Shown here one piece after another: positions 1 to 12,700 of a DNA stretch of 64,000 bases. This DNA comes from Paguma larvata (taxonomy: Eukaryota > Chordata > Mammalia > Carnivora > Viverridae): contig CM057837.1 of the NCBI GenBank assembly GCA_030068075.1, positions 18,507,691 to 18,571,690 of the forward strand, given 5' to 3'. Below the pieces are notes generated by a model. That model saw only the letters and a program-made list of their open reading frames with translations, had not been told where the DNA came from and made no database searches. Positions within the stretch are counted from its first letter, which is position 1, and each line of letters begins with the position of its first letter. The position numbers and the translations under genes are program-made.

Positions 1-741
1 TGCTGGTTTCCCCTCGGCCTCAACATCCAGCTCTCGGGTGTACCCGCCAGCCGAAGCGCACCTGCCCGGCGGGGCCCCAGATGGACCGTAGCCTGTCCTG
101 TAGAGGTCCTCTTTCTGATCAAGCTGAGAACTGAGTCAGTAATTCTGTGCCCTTGGTAGGTTCACGGCCCTGCACGTAGACGGTGTCTAGTCAGAGCTTT
201 GGCTCTTTCGTGGGGTGATCAGAGAGAAGTTTGAGGAAGTCCTCAAAACTCAACTGAGGTTCAATTTATGCTTTTATTTAAAAAAAATTTTTATGATTAT
301 TTTTGAGAGAGAGACAGAATAGAAACACGGGAGAAGCAGAGAGAGAGAGGGAGACACAGAATCCGAAACCGGCTCCAGGCTCTGAGCTGTCGGCACAGAG
401 TTCGATGCGGGGCTCGAACTCACAGACCGCGAGATCATGACCTGAACCAAAGTCGGATGCTCAACCGACTGACCCACCCAGGCGCCCCAACTGAGGTTCA
501 GTTTAAACAATCCGGAGCTTCAAGTTTGTTTCTTATACTATCACTACATAGTTTTAAAAGCAGCTAAGAAATCCTTGTATTAGGAGCACTTGCCCCTGAA
601 AGTCTTGGGGGAAGGTCTCTCAAATTCACCTCAGAACACTTTGGCGGGGAAGAGCCGCCAGAACGAGAACATTTTAGTAAATATGACTGCCGGTATTTGA
701 AAAGACACCTGAATCACTGTTTTTATTTTGCCAATTCACAG
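1..741 (+). other. MKI67 intron (3' part) at window start
   Basis: No exon of the FHA region is visible here, so the preceding MKI67 exon lies left of the window. The stretch holds one SINE (269-488) and otherwise plain intronic sequence leading to the acceptor at 741. Confidence 0.7.
269..488 (-). mobile_element. CAN-SINE (felid type), reverse
   Basis: Full tRNA-derived SINE. A 17-bp target duplication, aactgaggttcaattta (252-268) and aactgaggttcagttta (489-505), brackets it. Confidence 0.9.
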
Positions 742-787
742 GAATCTCTGCGTCGAGTCTCAAGATCGAGCCTCTCTTCCGACCCTG
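742..787 (+). CDS. MKI67: MKI67 short exon (exon 6 by human numbering)
   Basis: This is a 46-nt exon after a pyrimidine-rich acceptor ending ccaattcacag. It reads ESLRRVSRSSLSSDP with one base left over, and is followed by the donor GTTAGT. The leftover G joins the next exon as GAT (Asp). From memory, human Ki-67 has about 19 further residues between ESL and RRVSRSS, so the exon looks contracted here. The ESL start rests on the nearest good AG. Confidence 0.8.
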
Positions 788-3700
788 GTTAGTAGGGTTT
801 TGGTTTTCTCCCGGGATCCTGTAAAGTCAGTTCTCCGCGTAGCGTTACGGAGAGGAAGGGACAACAACACGAGGGTCCTGTGTTCAGCTTCACAAAAGTT
901 AGGAGGTTGTGTTACTTCCCATGACAGATAAGCAGACATCTGAGTTAACTTTTTGCTCAAGTGACTTAGCTGTGCTCACTGAGGCATCCAAGGTATAAAT
1001 AGTCTTGTTCAGTTATCGGTTTAATTGAGTGGGTTTGTAGCATTCCATGACTCGTATGGGTTATAGGGGGCTGATGTGACTTACTTGTTTGCATTGTACT
1101 TCTAGTATCAGAATGCACCTAAAATTTGTTTTTAAAAATTTTTAATGTTTATTTATTTTTGAGAGAGAGAGATACAGAGTGTGAGGAGGAGAGAGGCAGA
1201 CAGAGAGGGAGACCCAGAATCTGAAGCAGGCTCTGGGCTCTGAGCTGTCTGCACAGAGCCTGACGCGGGGCTCGAACCCACAAACCTTGAGATCGTGACC
1301 CGAGCCCAAGTCAGAGGCTTAACCATCTGAGCCACCCAGGCGCCCCTCAGAATACTTTTATTACACATTTTGGGCATTAAGTAATTTGCAAGCTAAGTGA
1401 AAAGCCAGATTATAAGCTAAGTTGAAACGGTTTTAAAATTTGAATACTGCATGTATTAATCAGTAAGAAAATCTTGAACTTTCTGTCTCTCGTTTCCTAT
1501 GTAACTCATTGCCAAGATGGGAAAGTTCAAGATTCCAAGGCCCGTTCAAAACCCTCTGAAGAAAACGTTTCGGGAAGGCCTCTGCAGAGCGTCCAGGCAG
1601 CCAGCGCGGTCTCGGGTGGCTCCGAAGGCCGTGTTGTATGCAGAACGCCTGATGTGGTTCTTCCCTCGGAACCTGCTGGAGGTGACTGCAGACATGCCAC
1701 GGATACTCCAGGCGGGGATTTGAAGGAAGATGCCAGTGTAGCATTCGTGAGCGCTAAAGGGGACCTGAAGTCTGTCCCCTCTACGCCGGGTCTGGAGAAC
1801 GGCGCAAACAAGGAGTCTCCCTTTAAGAAGCTTTACGAGTCACTGAAGGAAGAGCTGGATGTGAAGTCAGAAAAAGGAGACGTTCTGCAGAGCGGTAAAG
1901 AGTCCGGATCCCGGAGTCGCCGCGCGCCAGAGCAGGAATGTTCTGGTGGTTTGCAAGGCGGGACGCAAGTCCCGGCGTCCCTTAAATCCAGACCCAGGTC
2001 GGGTCGGAGCACCCAAGTGAGGGCAGACCCGGCTTTGGAAGAACAAGGAATGAGCCAGACTGAGGACAGGAGGCGAGGTGAGGAGGCCGTGGAGACTCCC
2101 AAGGAGACCGGCGGCCCCATCGTCCCTCCCGAGGAGAGGACGGAAACCCGGAGCCTGGCACCACGTTCCCCTCAGGCCGCCTCGCGGAAACGTCCGCGTG
2201 AAGACATGCGTGTCGCCAGCGGGAGCGCATCTGTGAATTTGGATCAGAAGGAAGGCTTCGGGACAGATAACAAGACACTGACTCCTAGGAAGTCCTTCAC
2301 CCGAAACCAAACACCCGCTAAAGTTGAAAGCGCTGATGGTTTCGGAGGTACACCGGAAAAACTCTTTTCCAGAAAGAGAAGGAGTATTCCTACCAGTGTG
2401 GACACGCTCGCTCCAGAAACGGAAACTCAGAGTCACGCTATTTTAGCTCCGTTGCCCGTTCAAGTGGAAAGGAAGATTCCAAACAGTTCCGTCCACCAGC
2501 CTGAGAAAGCCGGCGCCACCGTGGGCCGCGCGCAGCCTGGGTTACCCGGTCGTAGTTCGGTCGATCCCAGCAACTTTGGTGACTCCGTTAGTAAGTTTGC
2601 TTCACTCTGCATCCATCCCCCTCGCCCCGCAAGCTCACACCTTATATCTAGAGAGGAACCAGCGGGACCTTCCTTCCCTCGGTAGGGATTTCCCTCTGCC
2701 AGGGTGTCTACGGGGCGCGAAGCCAGATGCGCCGTCTCCTCTTGTAGACTCGTCCTGAGGACGCAGGGTTGTGATCCGGGGCTCTGGAGGGAGTGCAGGT
2801 TGTCAGGGAGGAATCCGATAAATTAAGTCCAGGGAGACCCCTTGGGAATGTTTAAATACAGGGCGTCCCTCAGATATTTCTACTCTGTTCTCGGTGTCTC
2901 CTAATAGCAGTTTGTCGTTGTCGTTGCTGTTTTACGAACCGCTGGGCTCTCCCCACGGGTTTCTGTATCAGGCACTGTCGTCGGTGATTTAAAGACCTGG
3001 ACACTTTCGATCCTCCGTGCAGGCAGCAGAAGGGCCCACGGGACGGGTATCCCTGTGACTTCCCTTTTGTAAATGGGGACACTGACGGCCTCCCGTCACC
3101 CAGCGAGCGGCAGGGCTATGACACCCTGGCTCAGTAGCTCCTGGGCGTTCTCCGGTATTTTCGGGGGAGTCTGTGGGTGTTCTGCAGTAGAGCCTTCCTG
3201 TCCCGGCTCTGTTCTGCAGAGGGTTCCTCATGCGAGGCGCGCCCCTCTCTGCACTTAGACCTGCATGCATCCATCACTGTGTCCCTAGGAGTCTCAAAAA
3301 GGAGACATCACTCAGACTCGAGTGCCGGGGAGGCGCAGTGGAGTCGGGACTCATGAGTCGCCTTTTCGACTCACTTGGAGAAGTTTTCAGGTTCACGACT
3401 TCTCACTAGTAGGTCTGGACGAGGCCCGAGTTCGTGGGTATCTTTCGAAAATCCCTCTGGTCACTGTGGAGGGGTCGTCCCTGTCACTCCCCTGCTCCGA
3501 AGTGAAAGCCGCCCGATCCACTCCAATCCCTTCATCGAGCTCTGTCCATGTAGGCATTTTCAACCTTTTCTAGAAAAATCTTTGTACCGTCCAGTTGGGA
3601 CTTGACGCCTCACGGGCTTGTCCCTGGATCTCTCCTGGGCTCCAGCTCTGTGAGCGTTATAAAGGCTGAGACGCTGTGGTCGTTTTCAAGGGGCTTTTCC

Positions 3701-6700
3701 ATCGGTCTGTCTGCAACAGCCACTGGAAACGAGTCTTAGGTGTCCGTACGTCTTTCCTTCCCTCTCCACGTTTGTATTCACTATTTCAGGTAAGACTGAG
3801 GGAACGCCCCTGAAAAGAAGGCGAGTCTCCTTTGGTGGTCGTCTGAAGCCGGAGTTATTCGATGAAAACTTGCCTCCTAATACACCTCTCAAGAGAGGAG
3901 AGACACCGAGAAGGTCTCTCGTGAGCCACACTCCACCCGTCCTGAAGAAAATCATCAAGGTAGGTTCAGCGGCCCGTGTCCTCCCTCACGCCGGTGGCGC
4001 GTCCCTTCTGAACTCCCCACAGCAGCACGATGGCAGAGGAGACCTTTTCTTTCCAATAACACAGTAAAGACCAAAAATTCTCAAGGTCGGCTCCCTCGCC
4101 GAGGTGTGGACAATGGAGCCGTGGGCTTGGAACCCCGATGCTCACGTGGCCGAGCTCGGGGGAGTCCTCAGGAGGCCTCTTCCCGCAGAGAGACCACTCG
4201 CAGGGTTCAGGAAAAACTCCCGATTAGAAAGAAACTAGAGACCTCACGACTCAAACCATAAGGTGTTGATTTGGTTTTTTTCTTTGAGAATTACAAGGTT
4301 AAAAGGAAACTCCTGAGTGGCAACACGCCCGTGAGTTTCACCGCCAGCTGTTTAGAACTTTGTGATCACCTGCGCCAGGCTGCGTGGTCCTCCCGGGGTT
4401 AGGTTTCTAGAAAGGGACAGCCATCCAGCTCATCCCCCTCGGGGGGCCCGGGCAATCTTTCATTTCTTTTCCTACCAGAAGGAGTGTAAGGTATGTCTGC
4501 CTCCCTTTCCATTTTCTACTGGCTCCCAGAAATGAGCGGCCCTCCTTCCCCATAGACCAGAGGGGGTTAGACCCCCCACGTGGTGTTTTCTTCCAATCAG
4601 ATCAGAGCATGCCCGTTTTTCAGTCCTTGGAAGGGTTCTTTCTACCCGAAATGTCCCACGTAAGGCTGGTTTGCTCTTCCCCCCGCCTTCCTTTCTCTCT
4701 TAAATGAGGGGCACAGACTTCCGTCTCTACCTCGCACTTGACAGACAACGGTTGAAACGTTCTGGTGCTTCCGGATTTAAGCAGCTAAAATTCTTAACCA
4801 GGCGGGGGCTTTGCACCTGCTACAGAGACACTGTGTCCGTGGCCAGGTGTCTTATGAACTTTTAAATCTCGTCAGGAACGCCCTCAACCTTCGGGAAGAG
4901 AAGATTCTTCCGGACTCTGTTCGGAAGCGACCGCACCCCCGCAGTTCTCGGGATCTCCAGCTCGGGGTCCGACCAGACCTCCCCCAGGTGCCGATGACCC
5001 GCGCCTCGCGTCCCCCAAGGCGTCCTCGGCCTCCGGCGGCAGGGGACCTCCCCAGCACACGGATGTCCCTAAGAGGGGAGGCCGGAGGAGCGGCAGCTTG
5101 CTTTCAAAGAGAACCTCCGTCGACCGGAGCCAACACGAAATCTTGCAGATGATTTATTCCAAGAGGAGGAGCGGAGCTTCCGAAGCCAATTTAATCGGTT
5201 AGTGTCGCGTTCGCAGACGTCCGAAGGTCGGTTTTCTCGCTCCCGGGACTTTGGAAGCGTTTCAACACTTTTTCCTTCTGACAGTGGCCAAGTCGTGGGC
5301 CGATGTAGTAAAACTCGGCGCCAAGCAGACCCAGGCTAAGGCGGTCAAACACGGCCCTCAGAGACAGCTGAGCAAAAGGCCAAGAAAAGCCAACACTCCA
5401 AAGGTACACAAGGCTCCTTTGCCCCGTCCCGTGACGTGAGATCGCGCTGGGTGGGGGCGTGTGCCCTGATCTTTGCTTCAACTTGTTACGTTTTTTTTTT
5501 TGTTTTTTTTACCAGAAGACCGTTACCAGCGTTCACAATCAGTTTAGTACAGGCCACGCCAACTCTCCCTGTACCATAATCATAGGGAAAGCTCACCTCG
5601 AAAAAGTCAACGTGCCTGCCCGGCCTTACAGAACGCTCAACAACTTTGTCACCGCCAAGAAGATGGACTTTAATGAAGATCTTTCAGGTAAGAGCATCGT
5701 CTCGAGGCTTAGAAACCATAGCCCTTTGAACCCCCTCCCTGCCAGGACGCGGATGTTTCCCGCAGACGCGCGTCCACTGGGAGCGGACGGGAGGACCGCC
5801 AACCTCGTCAGCTCCCGGGGTCCCGGTGGCTCAAGGAGGAGCTCGCCGGGGTGAGAACAAGGTCCTCGACCACACGCGGGACCGTGAGTCCTGCACGAAG
5901 CAGGCGTGAACGGTAAACGCACGTCCTTCCCTGGGATCGCAGCATCGGCGGAGAGACCTGGAGTCTGCTTTATGGTGACGAGAGCAGGCTCGCTCTCATA
6001 ACGGCCCTTTCCCTGCGACCGTTCCAAAGTTGAACAGTATTTTACTGCTTCAAGAGTTCCTTCCCTTCCACGAAGCTTAACTGTTTCTTGAAACAAAAGC
6101 CTGTGAAAAGGGCTTCCCGGTAGTGGGAAGGGCTTCCAGTCTCAGTAAAGGTGGGATATGACTTCCCTGTGGTCGTCCTAGGCCAGCATCAAGGCAGGGA
6201 CCCAGAGCTGGGATTTCCTGCTCCGCGGTTTGACCCGTGCTTTCCGCCTTCAGCCCCGGTGGAGGGAGGGGAGACTTGATTCCACCTCCCATTCGATGGA
6301 GTTTTTTTTAATTTCCGGGTGTATTTTAAGACGGAATACTTGTACTCCTCCGTATAGCCCACATCAGGTCTCCTCTGAACACCGTCACAATGGCATCGAT
6401 GCATAGAGTTTTCGGGGGTGCCTGGTGGCTGTCGGTTAAGCGTCCGACTTCGGCTCAGGTCATAATCTCATGGTTTGTGAGTTCAAGCCCCACATCAGGC
6501 TCCGTGCTGACAGCTCAGAGCCTGGAGCCTGCTTCTGATTTGGTGTCTCCCGCTCTCTCTGCCCCTTTCCCACTCATATTCTGTCTCTCTGTCTCTCAAA
6601 AATAAATAAACATCAAAAAAATACACTTCGCTTTTTACAAAGAACACACCGTAAAAATTAAGAACAATTATAGCCCGTTTTGATAGCAAGCTTGACGGGA

Positions 6701-9700
6701 AAAAAGTTTCGAGCACGTACCACCCAATACGCAGTCATGCACACATGTATCCTTGTAAATTATGTTCATGTGTGAGGGTACTAATGTCCTTCTGTCGCAA
6801 AGCATTGAAAACCAATCCTCACAGATATTTTTAAGATCAAATTAAGAGAAATTTAAACTTTCAGTACCCAGGACAGTGGATTTCCCCAGCCTTCCTTCCA
6901 GACCCCTTCCTAGAGAACCCAACACTTCCCACCCATTGGTGTGAGTAACTCTCGTGGCAGAACATCAGTCTGTGGCAAAACCTGGGTCCTGGGTATTTAA
7001 GGGGCACCTGCGTAACGGCAGAAGGAGGAGACTTTTCCGTGAAATGGCTGGTTGAGGGTCTCCAGAACAGGCTTCCCAAAGACAGTTTGCAGACGGACGC
7101 CAGACCTAGAGAGCATTTTGATCCATAATGTGGGGGTTACGGAAAGAAACCTCTTCCATTTAAAGAACTGTATAGTTCTTTTCTTCTGGGATTGTGTCAC
7201 TACTACATTTTGGTGTCAAAATGAACACATGATGACATTACTACTTGACAATACTGTTGATGGGCAGTCTTTTTTTTTTAATCGGGGAGGTTTTATTTGT
7301 ACATAACACCCAGGTCTGCATAAACTAGAGCTTTTCAAGGCAGCGTGAGGGCATTGGGTTTCTGGGTGTCTGGCGGGAGGTGCCAGCGGTGGCCTCTGTC
7401 TCCCGCCTAGTGGTCAGAATTGGGGCAACCTTGCAAGACTGACATGTCGACTTTCTGTATTTGATTTTCTCACCAAGAGGAAAAGCAAAGAAGAGGAGAC
7501 GCAATTGCAACTTCTCGTTGCGCTTGCTCACAATGAGTTTTTTTTGTTTTCTTTTTTAATCTTTATTTATGTTTGACAGAGAGAGAGAGTATGAGCAGGG
7601 GAGGGGCAGAAAGAAGGGGGGACAGAGGGTCTGAAGCAGGCTCTGCGTGGACAGCTGAGACCCCAGCGCGGGTCTCGAAGTCAGAACTCATGATCGTGAC
7701 TTAAGCTGAAGTCAGAGGCTAAGTTCACTGGGCCCCCCAGGCGCCCCGAAAGGAGTTCTTTATTTAATACATGACCCTGTCTCCCATGAACTCTGGGGAG
7801 TGATTCACGGTCCCCTCTCCGCCACTTCCTCTGGGGTCTGTGGGTCTGGCGTGTTTGCTGGCAGGTGGTCGCACTGTGTTCATCGCCCTTCCCGTACTCT
7901 CGCACACCAGGGTTGGCCGAAATGTTCCAGACTCCAGCAGCGAAAGCGAAGCCACCAACAGCGAGCCCGCGTCCCCGTGCTTTTTCACATTCAGACGACG
8001 TCAGAAAAGAGTTTCAAGTACCTGATTCAGGAGAAAAACCCCTGCTATCCACGTCAGAAGCTTTTGGTTGGTTTAGTTTTTTTTTTTTTTCCTAGCACTT
8101 TAATGTTTTCAGGAAGAATTGTAGGTGGTATTATTACTTTTTCTTTTTTGCATGAGATACAGTATTATTTGTCTGTAATTGATACTCCTGAAAACATACC
8201 ACTTCCAGATTCTCTGTTCTAATTGTTTTTAGGGGAAACTCCTATTAGCAACATTAGTTCTAACGTTGGTATCGAGTGAGCTGTGTAAAAAAGAGTACTC
8301 CTTTAATAATTTAAGGTCCCTGTGCACACGTTTGCTTTCTTTATTTAAAGGGGTTGACCAGCAGAGAAGTAGAGCGATCTCTCATCGTAGTTTCATAAAT
8401 TACTCAAACTCAAAGTTACTACCAATAACCCGAGGGAAAGAGAATGTGTCCGTTGTGATTAGTGCTGCGAATCTGCTCCATGGCCTGTGCCCCGGTGTGA
8501 GCCCAAGATGGCAGAAACGAGGCTGTCTCTGTCTTGCACTGAGTCCTGGTCACCCAGCGCTCCTTGCGGGGAGCAGCCTTACTACGTGCACAGTCCAGCC
8601 TGTGCTGAAAAGGAGAGGTTTCCCGTGCAGTGTGGACCCCACGCGTACGGACAGTAAGCCACGCGATCGTATTAGTTCCACAGGAGAAACAGCCGTTTGC
8701 TTCTCACGTTTGAAGGAAAGAATGTTCAGGTGACTGAGACACAGCGCGGTAACCTTCAGAACACCCTTCTTAAGGAATTTTTTTTTTTCTTTTATCTGAT
8801 CTCTGTGGAGCCTCATCACCTCCTCAGTGTGACCCCGCTGTACCTCACCAGAAACCAACATTCTTAAGGGCACATGGCTCCCGTGTAAGACAGATTTATG
8901 ACCACATAAGGAGCCTCATATGCTCAGCCCTGGTGGACAGGAGGCTGAATTATTGGCTCTTAATGCAATATTTCATAAGGATAAAATACCAGATTGGCAC
9001 AGCGCAGTAACAGAATATATTTCTCATGCGTGTTTTTGTTTTCTGTAGGAGAGAATGTATTTCCTGTGGCTCAGAACGCACCACAAGAGCTGTCGGGTAA
9101 AAGCCCCGCCAGCCCTGTCCTCAGACGACGGAGCATCAGAGTAGACGCGAACATCGAGGAAACTCCGGGGCCGGGGGCAGAGGCTCCGAAGGCAGCATCA
9201 AGTGCCCACAGGCTTCGGAGGTCCGCGGGGCTCAGGGGCACATGGATGCCGGGTGTGGGGCGCGAGAACGAAGAAGCCACGACGGATACTGTGGAGAACG
9301 CTTCAGGGCGACGTCTGAGGAAGACCCCGCAACAAGAACGGAAACTGGAGGGAGCGGCGAGGGAACAGGAGGGCTGTGCTGAAGCGCCTGAGCTAGATAC
9401 CGAGTCAGAGGAAACTTCCGAAGAGGTGGCAGCTGTGAGGAGATCGAGAAGGTATTCGGAGCAAAAACAGGAACCGGTCACAGACCTGACCCCCCTCAAG
9501 AGATGGCGGGACACGGAACCCAAGGAAGACCCCGGGGACATCAAAGGTCTCCTCCGCACACCCATTCATGCCCAGGAACCAAAGGATGCTGAGAACAAAG
9601 CCACAGGAAAGCGCCAGAAATCTTCAAAGTCGGAACGAGTTGGCACGCCAGCCAGGATAAGCGTGCAGCTCAAGAGCCCGCCCCAGACAGTGGACCTGGA

Positions 9701-12700
9701 GGAAGAGCCCTCGGCTCTCAGGAAGCCCGCCCAGACGCCAAGGGGAAGCCCACGCTCACACGGAGAACCTGTAGGTGAGGATGAAGACTTCAGATTGTTT
9801 AAGGAAACTCCAAAGCAGAAACTGGACCCTGCGGAAAATGTAAGTGGAAGCAAGAGACGGCCAAGAACACCCAAGATAAAGGTCCAGTCCCTAGAAGACC
9901 TGGCTGGACTCAGAGAGCTCTTCCAAACTCCAAACCACACACATAAACCAATGACGGGTGATCAAACCACCAAAACACCCTGCAAAACTCCACTAGCAGG
10001 ACCAGTCAGCACACCAACAAGTCTAAAGAGACAGCTCAAGACCCCTCCCCAGAAAGCGGACCTGGAGGAAGAGCCCCCGGCTCTCAGGAAGCCCACCGAG
10101 ACGCCAGGGGGAAGGCCACACTCACACGGAGAACCAGTAGGTGATGGTAAGGACATCAAATTGTTTAATAAAACTCCAGGACAGAAACTGAAACCTGCAG
10201 AAAATGTAACTGGAAGCAAGAGGCGGCCAAGAACACCCAAGAAAAATGTCCAGGCCCTACAAGACCTGCTTGGTCTCAAAGAGCTCTTCCAAACCCCAGA
10301 GCACACCCTGGACCCAATGACTGATGACAAAACCACCAGAGTTCCCTGCAAATCTCCACTAGCAGGACCAGGCTACACGCCAGCAAGTAGAAAGAGGCAG
10401 CTCGAGACCCCTCCCCAGAAAGTGGACCTAGAGGAAGAGCCCTCGGCTCTCAGGAAGCCCACCCAGACGCCAGGGGGAAGCCCACAGTCACGCAGAGACC
10501 CAGGAGGTAATGATAAAGACAGCAAATTGTTTAACAAAACTCCAGGGCAGAAACTGAACCCTGCACTAACTGGAAGCAAGAGCCAGACAAGAACACCCAA
10601 GAAAAGTGTCCAGTCCCTAGAAGACCTGGTTGGCCTCAGAGAGCTCTTCCAAACTCCAAACCACACAGATAAACCAATGACGGATGACAGAACCACCAAA
10701 GCACCCTGCAAATCTACACTCACAGAGCCAGTCACCACGCCCACAAGTCGGAGGCAGCTCGAGACCCCTCCCCAGACAGTGGACCTGGAGGAAGAGCCCT
10801 CGGCTCTCAGGAAGCCCACCCAGACGCCAGGGGGAAGCCCACACAACCACAGAGAACCTGTAGGTGGTGATGAAGACATCGGATTGTTCAAGGAAAGCTC
10901 AGAGGAGAAACTGGACCCTGTAGGAAATGTAACCAGAAGCAAGAGGCGGCCAAGAACACCCAAGACAAAGGTCCAGTCCTTAGAAGACCTGGCTGGTCTC
11001 AAAGAGCTCTTCCGAACTCCAAACTACAAAGATAAACCAATGACTGATGACAAAACCACAGTACTGCCCTGCAAATCTCCACTCGAAGAACCAGGCAATA
11101 CGCCAGCAAGTAGAAAGAGGCAGCTCGAGACCCCTCCCCAGAAAGTGGACCTAGAGGAAGAGCCCTCGACTCTCAGGAAGCCCACCCGGATGCCAGGGGG
11201 AAGCCCACGCTCACACGGAAAACCTCTAGGTGAGGATGAAGACTTCAGATTGTTTAAGGAAACTCCAAAGCAGAAACTGGACCCTGCGGAAAATGTAAGT
11301 GGAAGCAAGAGACGGCCAAGAACACCCAAGATAAAGGTCCAGTCCCTAGAAGACCTGGCTGGACTCAGAGAGCTCTTCCAAACTCCAAACCACACACATA
11401 AACCAATGACGGATGACCAAACCACCAAAGCACCCTGCAAATCTCCACTAGCAGGACCAGTCAGCACACCAACAAGTCTAAAGAGGCAGCTCAAGACCCC
11501 TCCCCAGAAAGTGAACCTGGAGGAAGAGCCCCCGGCTTTCAGGATGTCCACCCGGACACCAGGGAGAAGCTCACACTCACACGGAGAACCAGTAGGTAAT
11601 GATAAAGACATCACATTGTTTAAGAAAATTCCAGAGCAGAAGCTGGACCCTGTACGAAGTGTAACTGCAAGCAAGAAGAGGCTCAGGACAGGCAAAGAAA
11701 AGGACCATTTCCTGGAAGACATGGTTGGTTTTAAAGAGCTCTTCCAAACCCCAGAGCAAACCAAGAAAACAACAGCTATTGTCAAAACCGCAATACTGCC
11801 CTGCAAATCTCCACTGGCAGAAACAGTCAGCACACCAACCCACACGAAGACACGGCTCAAGGTACCTCTGGGGAAGGTCGCCATAGAGAAAGAACTCTCA
11901 GCTATCACGAAGCACACCCAAAGGCCAGAGGAAGCCACACACACAGAGAGAGAACGAGTAGGGGAAGCTGAAGACATCAAATCAGTCACGGACACTCCAA
12001 AGCAGAAACCAAAACCTGTGGAAAATGTAACTGGAAGCAAGAGACGGCCAAGAACACCCAAGGGAAAGGTTCCATCCCTAGAAGACCTGATTGGTCTCAA
12101 AGAGCTCTTCCAAACCCCGGACCCAGTGACTGGTGACCAAACCACCAAAGTATCCTGCAAGTCTCCACTGGCAGAACAAGTCAACACGCCATCAAGTAGA
12201 AAGAGGCAGCTCAAGACCCCTCCCCAGAAAGTAGACCTGGAGCAAGAGCCCTCGACTCTCAGGAAGCCCACCCAGTTGCCAGGAGGAAGCACACACTCAC
12301 ACGGAGGACCTGTATGTGAGGATGAAGACATCAGATTGTTTAAGGAAACTCTAAAGCAGAAACTGAAGCCTGCAGAAAATGGAACTGGAAACAAGAAGCA
12401 GCCAAGAACACCCAGGAAAAGTGTCCAGTCTTTAGAAGACCTGGTTGGCCTCAAAGAGCTCTTCCAATCACCAAACCACACAGATAACCCAATGACTGGT
12501 GACCAAACCATCAAAGTACTCTGCAAATCTCCACTAGCAAGACCAGGCAACAAGCCAACAAACAGAAGGAGGCGGCTCAAGACCCCTCCCCAGAAAGTGG
12601 ATCTGGAGGAAGAGCCCTCGGCTCTCAGGAAGCCCACCCGGGTGCCAGGAGGAGGCACACACTCACACAGAGACCCAGTAGGTGGTGATGAAGACATCAG

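Larger units (their letters stand above)
5688..7910 (+). other. MKI67 intron with two SINEs
   Basis: Donor GTAAGA, acceptor cgcacaccag. It contains a forward SINE at 6414-6621 and a reverse SINE at 7538-7747, the latter ending 163 bp before the next exon. The rest is unremarkable. Confidence 0.75.
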
